Positions 26,663 to 34,500 of a stretch of 64,000 nt of DNA are shown here, piece after piece (position 1 is the first letter of the stretch; each line of letters opens with the position of its first letter). The position numbers and the translations under genes are program-made. The stretch is from Kutzneria buriramensis (GTDB taxonomy: Bacteria > Actinomycetota > Actinomycetes > Mycobacteriales > Pseudonocardiaceae). The notes under the pieces were generated by a model. That model ran no database searches and was not told where the DNA came from. It worked only from the letters and a program-made list of their open reading frames with translations. The DNA is taken from NCBI RefSeq assembly GCF_003387475.1, contig NZ_QUNO01000001.1, positions 930,001-994,000 on the forward strand, written 5' to 3'.

Positions 26663-28788
26663 ACCCGCCAGCGCACGGGACCGCCCGGCCCGGGGTCGTA
26701 GCGGCAGGCGAGGCCGGTGCGGATGGAGGCCTGGAGGTGCGCGGCGGCGCGCGGGGCCTGGGCGGCGATCCGGTCGAGGGCGGCGCGCAGGGTCCGCGTG
26801 ACGTTGACCCGGGCGCGCTCGGCCTCGGCGGATGCGGAGCGGGGACGGCCGCCGAGGCCGGTGGCGCGGCGGAGCTCGTCGAGGATGAACGCGCGCTCGG
26901 GATCGTCGTCGGACAAGAGGCCGAGGCGGGAGCGGTAGGCGCGTAGGGCGGTCTCGTCGAGCAGTGGCGTGGTGCTGACCGCGGCGAGGCCGGGGCCGCC
27001 GGCGGCCAGGTCGAGGGCGGGGATTTCCTTCCCAGGGGAGGAAAGAAGGGCGTGCAGGTAGCGCAGGCCGCGACGGTCGTCGAGTCTGGCGTGTTCGGGG
27101 CCTGCGGTCAGGAGCCAGTAGTCGCCGTCGCGGCGGAGGTGCCACTCCTCCGCCGAAGGGGCCGTTTCCCGAGACAACGCCTCCTCGGCACGTTCCAGCG
27201 CCGGCAGGGCGCCGATCTCGGTGGCCAGGGCGATGGCGGAGCGGAGGTGGTCGACGGCGGGGAGGCCCAGGACGTTGGCGAGGCGGCCGAGCCAGTACGA
27301 CACCGGTTCGCGGACGGTGTTGGCGCCGGCCCAGACGACCAGGCGTCCGGCGAAGGGCAGGAGTCCCTTGTACAACGGGGAAGCGGCCTCGACGTCGGCG
27401 GTGGCCACGGCGGCGCAGGAAAGATCGGCCATGGCGGCGAGCCAGCGGGGGCCGGTGCCGGCGAGGACCGCTGGGAGCACCCGGTGGAGCTCGGCGGCGG
27501 CTTCGTCCAGCCGCCCCAACACGACCAGGATGGCGGCGGTGGTGGCCTCGAAGAAGTGGCCGGGGAAGCGGCGGGCCATGGCGGTCATGAGCTCGACACC
27601 CTCGGCCAGGCGAGTGGGATCGCCGATCATGCCGCCGAGAATGGTGCCGGCGAGGCGTTGCGTGTCGGGGACACCGAAGCGCATGCCGAGGGCGACGAAC
27701 TCCGACACGAGGCGGGTGGCGTCGGCGAAGCGGCCCCGGAGGGCGGCGAGCATGGCCTGACGGCTCAACGCCATCACGATGTCGGGACCGTCGCCGGCGG
27801 CCTCGGCGGAGCGGGTGAAGACGGCGAGCACGGACTCGGCGGCGCCGACCTGGCCGAGCTCCATGAGACCGATGAACTGCCAGAACAAACCCTTGCGCTG
27901 CACCGCATCGGAGTCGGCCAGGGTGGCGATCCGGCGGCCGACCTCGATACGGTCCTGAGCGGCAAGCGGGTCCCACAGGGCGAAGAGCTGGGCGTCGAGA
28001 ACCTCGGGGTCCGCGTCCGCCAACCGCCCTGCCTCGGTGATGAGTTCCCGGCGGCGGTCACAAGACGACGCGTCACCAACGAGTTCACGGGCCAGCCGTG
28101 CCAGCAGCCGAGCCCGCACAGCACCGGTGGACCGGGACACGGCCAGCTCCAGCAGCCGGACCAGCGCCACGTCGACTTCGAGGAACTCGTTTGCCGACAG
28201 GGAGTTCAACGCGATGTCGACCAACGAGTCCCCGAAAGCCGAGAGTTCACGGGCGATACCGGGCAGCCCGCGAGAGGCGATCCACAACGCCTGCGAGGAC
28301 GGCATCACCTGCGCCAGCTCGTCCTCGCTGAGCCCGCGGACGGCCACCTCCCGGCCGACGCCGACCGAGCCGCGGGCCGTCGCGACGACCACGGTGCGGC
28401 CGGCGCCGACCCGCCCGGCGAGCACGGCGAGCAGGTCGACGCCGCCGGAGCGGTCGACGTCGTCGGCGACGATCAACAGCGGCTCGGCGGACACCAGCCG
28501 CCGGGCGACGTCGTCGAGGTCGAGCGGCCCGGGCGAGGCGAGCAGTGGCGCCACCGCTTCGTCCGGCACGCCCCGGTCCCGGGCCACCTGTGTCCACATC
28601 AGACGGCCGCCGGCCCGCAGCACGGCCATCCCGCGCTCCCGGGCCAGGTCGACGGCGGCGTCGGCCAGAGCCGTGGTGCCGGCGCCGCGTGGCCCGGTGA
28701 GCACCAGAACGTCGCCGTGCCCCGCGACGGCGCGGTCCAGCGCCTGCGTCAGGTCACGCAGCTCCCGGGCCCGGCCGACCAAGTCCAC
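26659..28788 (-). CDS. STAND/LuxR-like ATPase with degenerate P-loop
   Basis: 709 residues from GTG. N-terminal AAA-like NTPase: the P-loop reads TGPRGAGTTAL (32-39), with Thr38 where Lys is expected; Walker B is LLIVADDVD. A long alpha-helical, TPR-like middle (about 200-560) follows. The C-terminal part contains YWLLTAGPEHARLDDRRGLRYLHALLSSPGKEI, a domain common at the C-termini of such regulators. There is no LuxR HTH. It may act as a scaffold or signalling protein rather than a transcription factor. It is coupled to the methyltransferase and starts 13 nt after the GH105 stop. Confidence 0.78.
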   Translation of the reverse strand: MDLVGRARELRDLTQALDRAVAGHGDVLVLTGPRGAGTTALADAAVDLARERGMAVLRAGGRLMWTQVARDRGVPDEAVAPLLASPGPLDLDDVARRLVSAEPLLIVADDVDRSGGVDLLAVLAGRVGAGRTVVVATARGSVGVGREVAVRGLSEDELAQVMPSSQALWIASRGLPGIARELSAFGDSLVDIALNSLSANEFLEVDVALVRLLELAVSRSTGAVRARLLARLARELVGDASSCDRRRELITEAGRLADADPEVLDAQLFALWDPLAAQDRIEVGRRIATLADSDAVQRKGLFWQFIGLMELGQVGAAESVLAVFTRSAEAAGDGPDIVMALSRQAMLAALRGRFADATRLVSEFVALGMRFGVPDTQRLAGTILGGMIGDPTRLAEGVELMTAMARRFPGHFFEATTAAILVVLGRLDEAAAELHRVLPAVLAGTGPRWLAAMADLSCAAVATADVEAASPLYKGLLPFAGRLVVWAGANTVREPVSYWLGRLANVLGLPAVDHLRSAIALATEIGALPALERAEEALSRETAPSAEEWHLRRDGDYWLLTAGPEHARLDDRRGLRYLHALLSSPGKEIPALDLAAGGPGLAAVSTTPLLDETALRAYRSRLGLLSDDDPERAFILDELRRATGLGGRPRSASAEAERARVNVTRTLRAALDRIAAQAPRAAAHLQASIRTGLACRYDPGPGGPVRWRV

Positions 28789-28801
28789 CCGTCCACAATA
28801 G

Positions 28802-29878
28802 TCAGCAGCCGGGCGTCAGCCGAGCCGTCTCCACACCGGCCATCAGGAACACACCGACGCCGTAATTGCTGGTCGCGGTGGGGCTGATGGGCTGGTACTG
28901 GGACGGGTGCGAGGACGGGCCCTGCACGTAGCCGACGACCCCGTTGGACCGCAGCGCCGTCCCCTTCAGCCACCCCCACGCCTTCTGCACGACCGGCAGG
29001 TACGTCGCCGAGTCGAGGTAGCCGGCCTGGATCGCCTTGGCCATGCCGTACGTGAACAGCGAGGTGCCGCTCGACTCGGGCGCGGGGAAGGCGGCCGGGT
29101 GGTCGACGTCCGCGGTCCAGTAGCCGCCGGCCTGCTGGGTGGCCTTCAGCTTGGCGAACATGTCCTGCAACAGGCTGATGTAGTGCGCGCGGTGGGTGTC
29201 GCCGGCGGGCAGGTTGGCGATGGTGTCGGTGAGCGCGGCGACGATCCAGCCGTTGCCCCGCGACCAGTGCTGCGTGGTGCCGACCCAGCGGGAGTCCCGC
29301 CACCACAGCGCGTTCTTCTTGTCGTAGATGTGGCTCTCGGGGTAGGCGAACAGCTTGGCCATGGCGTCGAGGTTCGTGCTGCCGCCGAAGTAGGCGAACG
29401 CCGACAGCGCGCCGAGCCGCACGGCGTCCACATAGGACATGTCGGAGGCGCTGCCGCCCTCGACCTTCTTGGTCTCCCGGTCGACATAGGCCTTGGCGTC
29501 GGCGATGTCCCCGGCGGGGCGCTTGGGGTCGAGCTGGTAGAGGTCGATGTACTCCTGGGAGGCCTCGGGGCCGTCCAGGTTCGGTGTGCCGGTGGGCAGC
29601 TTCCACTTGTTGTGGGCGGCCCACGCGGTCGCGTAGTTCAGGTACTTCGCGTCGCCCGTCAGCTTGTACGTCTCGATGTCACCCTTGATGAACAGCGAGT
29701 TGAACCAGGTGGCGTCGGCGGGTTTGGCGTTGCCGGCGATCCAGTGGTCGGCGGCCGCCCGGATCGGCGCGACCTCCGAGCAGACGGCCGGCGCCGCCGA
29801 GGCCGCCGCGGGGAGCAGGGCCCCGGCGACGAGTGTTGCGGCGATCGCGAGCGACCACCGGGAACGTGAAGCCACCAC
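28802..29878 (-). CDS. Secreted unsaturated rhamnogalacturonyl hydrolase-like, GH105/GH88
   Basis: 358 residues with a signal peptide (MVASRSRWSLAIAATLVAGALLPAAASA). The (alpha/alpha)6-barrel signatures HWSRGNGWIVAALTD and PESSGTSLFTYGMAKAI match YteR/YesR-type hydrolases, which take the unsaturated uronic acid off pectin lyase products. Start is GTG, with GGAGG 4 nt upstream. A LacI-type operator lies 34 nt upstream. The neighbourhood of GH29, GH5-like and GH95 enzymes fits breakdown of plant cell wall side chains. Confidence 0.88.
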   Translation of the reverse strand: MVASRSRWSLAIAATLVAGALLPAAASAAPAVCSEVAPIRAAADHWIAGNAKPADATWFNSLFIKGDIETYKLTGDAKYLNYATAWAAHNKWKLPTGTPNLDGPEASQEYIDLYQLDPKRPAGDIADAKAYVDRETKKVEGGSASDMSYVDAVRLGALSAFAYFGGSTNLDAMAKLFAYPESHIYDKKNALWWRDSRWVGTTQHWSRGNGWIVAALTDTIANLPAGDTHRAHYISLLQDMFAKLKATQQAGGYWTADVDHPAAFPAPESSGTSLFTYGMAKAIQAGYLDSATYLPVVQKAWGWLKGTALRSNGVVGYVQGPSSHPSQYQPISPTATSNYGVGVFLMAGVETARLTPGC

Positions 29879-29911
29879 AACCTCCAGGGGTGTCGGCGCG
29901 GCGGCGAGGGC

Positions 29912-29925
29912 TGGAAACGTTTACA
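29912..29925 (-). promoter_or_regulatory. LacI-family operator upstream of the GH105 gene
   Basis: TGGAAACGTTTACA (minus strand TGTAAACGTTTCCA) is a palindrome with the central CG step and the WAANCGNTNW pattern of LacI/GalR-family sites. It lies 34 nt before the GTG, where a repressor would block transcription. No LacI gene is present in the window. Confidence 0.6.
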
Positions 29926-29940
29926 TAGTAGGGGTGGCTG

Positions 29941-30165
29941 TCAACGGTCGGCGTCGCCGCCGTGTCCGGAGCCGAGCACGCCGACGCCGGGGGCGGGCAG
30001 CTGCACCGGCACGCCGGTCAGCGCCATCGTGTTGTTGCCGGTGAGCACTCCGGTCGATCCGTTGAACGAGCCGCCGACGCCCGGCCGGACGTCCGAGGCG
30101 GCCGCGGGCGCGGCGAGGGCGACGAGCAGGCCGATGACCAGGCCGGTGATGCGCATGAAGATCAT
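29941..30165 (-). CDS. Small secreted Gly-rich protein (possibly chaplin-related)
   Basis: About 74 residues: a signal peptide (MIFMRITGLVIGLLVALAAPAAAS) and a mature part FNGSTGVLTGNNTMALTGVP followed by VQLPAPGVGVLGSGHG. The GVLTGNN...VPVQ arrangement vaguely recalls the chaplin domain, but the two chaplin cysteines are missing, so that link is weak. The start is uncertain (ATG 30165 or 30156; no clear ribosome site). Confidence 0.55.
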   Translation of the reverse strand: MIFMRITGLVIGLLVALAAPAAASDVRPGVGGSFNGSTGVLTGNNTMALTGVPVQLPAPGVGVLGSGHGGDADR

Positions 30166-30293
30166 TGTTGTCACGATCGATTCATCCGATGACGTCAGGC
30201 CGTGACCTCGGACAACCTCTTGACGGGTCGACATGGCCTCCCTACGGTCGGCGACAGAGCTCCGATGTATAGGTTTTCAACGAGGAGGCCGGC

Positions 30294-32594
30294 GTGAGCG
30301 AGCTGTCCCGGAGAACCCTGCTGGCCGCGGGCGGCGCGCTGCTTGCGGCGCCCGCGATGGCGGCCGGCACGGCCAGCGCCGCCGCGATACCCGCCGACGC
30401 CGCCGACATCGACGCGAACGGCCTGAATTGGCGGTCCTTCCTCGCCGGCAGCGACCTCGTCTGGCAGCAACTCCCCAAGAACTGGTTCGACGGCCCGTTC
30501 CTGGGCAACGGATTCCTCGGCTCCGGCATCTACGCCGAGCCGGGCGCCAACGCCGTCCGGTTCAACGTCCAGCACAGCGAGGTGCAGGACCACCGCCCCG
30601 AGTTCGGCTCCCTCTACGGCCTGGCCCGCCTGCCCATCGGCTGGTTCACCCTGGAGCCGGTCGGCACGATCACCGCCGTCGACTGGCGGCTCAGCCTGTA
30701 CGACGCCGAGCTCGCCGGCACGATCACCACCTCCGCCGGCAGCATCGCGCTGCGGGTGATCGTCCACAACGGACGGTCGATCCTGGCTGTGCAGGCGAAA
30801 CCCTCCGACGGCGAGGCGAAGTTCCGCTGGGTGTTCCACCCGGCCGCCGCGGTCAGCCCGCGCACCGACCCCAAGTTCAACAAGCCGGCCCCGGCCGGCT
30901 ACCTGCCCAACCCCGCGCCCAGCACCCAGACCGGCGGCAACGCCACCCTGGTGACCCAGCCCCTGCTCTCCGGCGGCGAGCACGTCACCGCCTACCAGGA
31001 GCAGACCCGGGGCACGGTCCGGACCCTCTACGCGACCGTCGCCTGGTCGAACCCCGACAAGACCGCCGGCGCGAAGGCGCTGCACACGCTCAAGTCCGCC
31101 TGCGGCAACACGTTCGACGCGCTGACCCGCGACCATCGCGCCTGGTGGAACGCGTTCTACCGGCAGAGTTTCCTGTCGGTGCCGGACGGCCGGCTCCAGA
31201 GCTTCTACTGGATCCAGCTCTACAAGGTCGCCTCCGCGACGCGAAAAGCCGCGCCGGTGATGGCCACGACCGGCCCCTGGCTGGAGCCGACGCCGTGGCC
31301 TGCCACCTGGTGGAACCTGAACGTGCAGTTGGAGTACTGGCTGATCAACGGCTCCAACCACCTCGAACTGGATTCCCTGACCCGGGCGCTGAGCCAGTTC
31401 CGGGACACCCTGACCACCCAGATCGCCGCGCCGTACAACCAGGATTCCGCCGGCATCTGCCGCACCACGGACATCACGCTGGTCAACGGCGGCACGGTCG
31501 GCATCCCCGGCCAGGACCCGCCGACGCCGGAGACCGGCAACCTGACCTGGGCGCTGCACAACGTGTGGCTGACCTACCGCCACACCATGGACACCAACCT
31601 GCTGCGCAACACGGTGTTCCCGTTGCTGCGCAAGGCGATCAACTACTACCTGCACTTCCTGGCCCCCGGCGCCGACGGCAAGCTGCACCTGCCCAAGACG
31701 TTCTCGCCGGAGTACGGCGTCGACACGCCCGACACCAACTTCGACCTCGCGCTGATCCGCTGGGGCTGCCAGACGCTCCTCGACAGCGCCCAGTTGCTGC
31801 ACATCGACGACCCGCTGGCGCCGAAGTGGCGGGACGTGCTGGCCAACCTGACGCCGTATCCGGTGGACGCCAACGGTTTCATGATCGGCGCCGGCCAGTC
31901 GTTCGCCATGTCCCACCGGCACTACTCGCACATGCTGTCGGTGTACCCGCTGTACCTGGTGAACTGGGAGCAGCCGGAGAACCGGAACCTGATCCAGACC
32001 TCGGTCAACCACTGGATCAGCTTCAAGGGCGCGTTGCAGGGCTACAGCTACACCGGCGCGGCCTCGTTCGCGGCGCAGATGCTGCGCGGCAACGACTCCG
32101 CCCAGTACCTGTCCGACCTGCTGCGGCTCTACATCCAGCCGAACACCCTGTACAAGGAGTCCGGCCCGGTGATCGAGACGCCGCTGTCGGCGTCGCAGTC
32201 GATGCACGACATGGTGTGCCAGAGCTGGAACGGGGTCATCCGGGTGTTCCCGGCCATCCCCGACTCCTGGGCCGATGTCACGGTGGACAGCTTCCGCACG
32301 CAGGGCGCGTTCCTGCTCAGCGCCTCGCGTCAAAAGGGCGTGACGCGTTGGGTGCGGCTGCGGAGCGAAGTTGGCGCGCCGTGTGTGGTCCGGCACGGGA
32401 TTCCGGGGCAGGTGGTGGTCCGCGACCCGCACGGGCGGCCGCTGCGGAGCAAGGAACTCGACGCCACCACGATCCAGATCGACCTGCCGCGGGGCGGCGA
32501 GGCCGTACTCCACCGGTCCGGGGACCGGCCCGACTTCACGGTCGCGCCGGTCGCGTCGAACGGACCTACGGCCCCCTGGGGCCTGCCTGCGTGA
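30294..32594 (+). CDS. Secreted GH95-family glycoside hydrolase (alpha-L-fucosidase-like)
   Basis: 766 residues. Twin-arginine signal MSELSRRTLLAAGGALLAAPAMA, then a beta-sandwich N-domain (WFDGPFLGNGFLGSGIYAEPG, about 55-300). An (alpha/alpha)6 catalytic barrel follows, with SPEYGVDTPDTNFDLALIRWG and the histidine-rich MSHRHYSHMLSVYPL, both hallmarks of GH95. A C-terminal beta domain ends the chain. It likely removes alpha-1,2-linked fucose or galactose from xyloglucan or mucin-like glycans. Start GTG with GAGGAGG upstream. It shares a 128-nt divergent promoter region with the small secreted gene. Confidence 0.9.
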   Translation: MSELSRRTLLAAGGALLAAPAMAAGTASAAAIPADAADIDANGLNWRSFLAGSDLVWQQLPKNWFDGPFLGNGFLGSGIYAEPGANAVRFNVQHSEVQDHRPEFGSLYGLARLPIGWFTLEPVGTITAVDWRLSLYDAELAGTITTSAGSIALRVIVHNGRSILAVQAKPSDGEAKFRWVFHPAAAVSPRTDPKFNKPAPAGYLPNPAPSTQTGGNATLVTQPLLSGGEHVTAYQEQTRGTVRTLYATVAWSNPDKTAGAKALHTLKSACGNTFDALTRDHRAWWNAFYRQSFLSVPDGRLQSFYWIQLYKVASATRKAAPVMATTGPWLEPTPWPATWWNLNVQLEYWLINGSNHLELDSLTRALSQFRDTLTTQIAAPYNQDSAGICRTTDITLVNGGTVGIPGQDPPTPETGNLTWALHNVWLTYRHTMDTNLLRNTVFPLLRKAINYYLHFLAPGADGKLHLPKTFSPEYGVDTPDTNFDLALIRWGCQTLLDSAQLLHIDDPLAPKWRDVLANLTPYPVDANGFMIGAGQSFAMSHRHYSHMLSVYPLYLVNWEQPENRNLIQTSVNHWISFKGALQGYSYTGAASFAAQMLRGNDSAQYLSDLLRLYIQPNTLYKESGPVIETPLSASQSMHDMVCQSWNGVIRVFPAIPDSWADVTVDSFRTQGAFLLSASRQKGVTRWVRLRSEVGAPCVVRHGIPGQVVVRDPHGRPLRSKELDATTIQIDLPRGGEAVLHRSGDRPDFTVAPVASNGPTAPWGLPA

Positions 32595-32662
32595 GTTTCA
32601 CAGGATTCTGTAAGGAAGGTCGTAACCGTTCCTCAGGAACGCCTGATGTGATCTGTGTCGCG

Positions 32663-32690
32663 GGGCTCCCGGTGGAAACCGGGAGCCCCG
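32663..32690. terminator. Bidirectional terminator between convergent genes
   Basis: GGGGCTCCCGGT (32663-32674) pairs exactly with ACCGGGAGCCCC (32679-32690) around GGAA. It separates GH95 from the opposing SSI gene, whose stop is at 32698. Confidence 0.82.
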
Positions 32691-32697
32691 ACCACTA

Positions 32698-33087
32698 TCA
32701 GAAACGGAAGAGATTTCCGGTCCTGTTGTCCCGTTCACAGCCGTTGGTGTACCTGTCCTGGAACTGCACGAGGCGGCCGCGCCACAGGCCGGTCGCGGTC
32801 ACCGTGATCGGCTGGTAGATCATCGGGCAGAAGATGTGCGCCTCGGTGCCGGGCATGTTCTCGATGTCGCCGTCGACCTGTGCCAGTTGCATGCAGGCGG
32901 TCTGGGCATCCGGGTGATTGCCGCCGTCCGGGTCACAGGTGAGCTCGACGACGTGGGGTGTCCCGCCGTTGGTGGCGGCGGTGAGGGTCAGCGTGGAGGG
33001 CATGGCGGCCGCGGCGGGGAGGGCGGTCACGCAGGCGGCGACGGCGAAAAGGGCAGCCGCGCCGGCCAGGACTCGGGGGAGGGCCAT
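32698..33087 (-). CDS. Subtilisin inhibitor-like (SSI family) secreted protease inhibitor
   Basis: 129 residues: signal peptide to about residue 28, then the SSI fold with four cysteines (51, 65, 87, 117) forming the two family disulfides. The reactive-site loop FCPMIYQP follows the SSI pattern MCPMVYDP, which places Met89 at P1 and Ile90 at P1' and predicts inhibition of subtilisin-like or chymotrypsin-like enzymes. It is secreted, and in streptomycetes such proteins control extracellular protease activity during differentiation. Confidence 0.92.
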   Translation of the reverse strand: MALPRVLAGAAALFAVAACVTALPAAAAMPSTLTLTAATNGGTPHVVELTCDPDGGNHPDAQTACMQLAQVDGDIENMPGTEAHIFCPMIYQPITVTATGLWRGRLVQFQDRYTNGCERDNRTGNLFRF

Positions 33088-33204
33088 GGTTGCCTACTCT
33101 TGCGCCGATCGTGCAAACCATCGATGTAAAACCGAGTGCTCCACCAGAACGTGTGGCCGCCTTCACCCATTTGTGGTGCTATGTCGTGACTGAGGGAGGC
33201 TGCC

Positions 33205-34500
33205 GTGACTCGATCGATTGACCAGGTCCAGAGTTCGTCCGTCCGCAAGGTCGCGCTCGCGAGTGCGGCCGGCACCACCATCGAACTGTACGACTTCCTG
33301 ATCTACGGCACCGCCTCCGCGGTGGCGCTGGGCAAGCTGTTCTTCCCGGCCGGCAACCCGACGGTCAGCATCCTGCTGGCCTACGCCACCTTCGGGGTCG
33401 GCTTCCTGGTGAGACCGCTGGGCGCGGCCGTCATCGGGCACTTCGGCGACCGCGTCGGCCGGCGCCCGATGCTCGTGCTCACGCTGACCGCGACGGGCGT
33501 GTGCACGGCGCTGATCGGCGTGCTGCCCACCTACGCCGGCGCCGGCCTGATCGCGCCGGTGCTGCTGCTGGTTCTCCGTCTGCTGCAAGGGTTCTTCCTC
33601 GGCGGCGAGCAGAGCGGCGCGGCGCTGATGGTCGTCGAGCACGCGCCGGAACGGCATCGCACCTGGTACGGCGGCTGGACGTTCCTCGGCTCGCCGCTGG
33701 GCCTGTTCCTCGGCACGGCCATGTTCTCGCTGTCCACGGCCGTGTCCGGCCCCGCGTTCCTCAGCTGGGGCTGGCGGATCCCGTTCCTGGCCAGCCTGGT
33801 GCTGGTGGCGGTCGGCATCTACATGCGGCTGTCCATCGAGGAGAGCCCGGAGTTCAAGGAGCTGCGCGCCGAGCACCGGGTCACGCGGCTGCCGCTGGGC
33901 GAGGTGCTGCGCACGTCGTGGCGCAAGGTGGTGCTGGGTGTCGGCGTGAACCTGGGCTTCAACGCCTTCATCTTCGTATTGGTGACCTTCGTGTTGAGCT
34001 ACTGGACGTCCGTGCACCACCTGCCGCAGCAGCAGGTGCTGAACGCCGGCCTGGTCGGGGCCGCGTGTCAGGTGGCGGCCATCCTGGTCGCCTGCCGGAT
34101 CGCCGACCGCGTCGGCCGCACGCCGGTGATGCTGGTCGGGGCCGTGTTCATCATCGTGTTCGCGTTCCCGCTGTTCTGGCTGGTGGACTCCGGCTCGTAC
34201 GGGGCGCTGATCCTGGCGATGGCCTTGGCGTACGCGGGATCCGGCATCCTGTTCGGCCCGATGGCGGCGTACTACGCGACGCTGTTCGAGCCGCGGCTGC
34301 GCTACTCCGGCGCGGCGTTCAGCTACCAGCTGGGCGCGACGCTGGGCGGTGGCCTGTCCCCGCTGGTGGCCACCGCCCTGCTCGGCGTCGATCACGCCCG
34401 CCCGTGGCCGGTCTCGCTGTACCTGGTGCTGGGCGGGCTGATCAGTGCGCTGTGCCTGCTGGGACTGCGGCGACTGGCGCCCGGTCCAGCAGCCGGCTGA
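33205..34500 (+). CDS. MFS transporter, metabolite:H+ symporter (MHS) type
   Basis: 431 residues with twelve predicted membrane helices. The N-terminal ASAAGTTIELYDFLIYGTASA and the loop 2-3 motif GHFGDRVGRRPML are those of the MHS family (ShiA, KgtP, ProP relatives), which imports organic acids or osmolytes with protons. Start is GTG, preceded by GAGGGAGG. Its last 59 nt overlap the opposing monooxygenase gene. Substrate unassigned. Confidence 0.9.
   Translation: MTRSIDQVQSSSVRKVALASAAGTTIELYDFLIYGTASAVALGKLFFPAGNPTVSILLAYATFGVGFLVRPLGAAVIGHFGDRVGRRPMLVLTLTATGVCTALIGVLPTYAGAGLIAPVLLLVLRLLQGFFLGGEQSGAALMVVEHAPERHRTWYGGWTFLGSPLGLFLGTAMFSLSTAVSGPAFLSWGWRIPFLASLVLVAVGIYMRLSIEESPEFKELRAEHRVTRLPLGEVLRTSWRKVVLGVGVNLGFNAFIFVLVTFVLSYWTSVHHLPQQQVLNAGLVGAACQVAAILVACRIADRVGRTPVMLVGAVFIIVFAFPLFWLVDSGSYGALILAMALAYAGSGILFGPMAAYYATLFEPRLRYSGAAFSYQLGATLGGGLSPLVATALLGVDHARPWPVSLYLVLGGLISALCLLGLRRLAPGPAAG

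Noticed and set aside
29941-30165. True chaplin
   Set aside because: The two conserved cysteines of the chaplin domain are missing; kept as a small secreted protein only.
30233-32818. 861-codon plus-strand frame overlapping GH95
   Set aside because: Arg/Pro/Gly-rich shadow of the GH95 gene; GH95 motifs are clear in the other frame.
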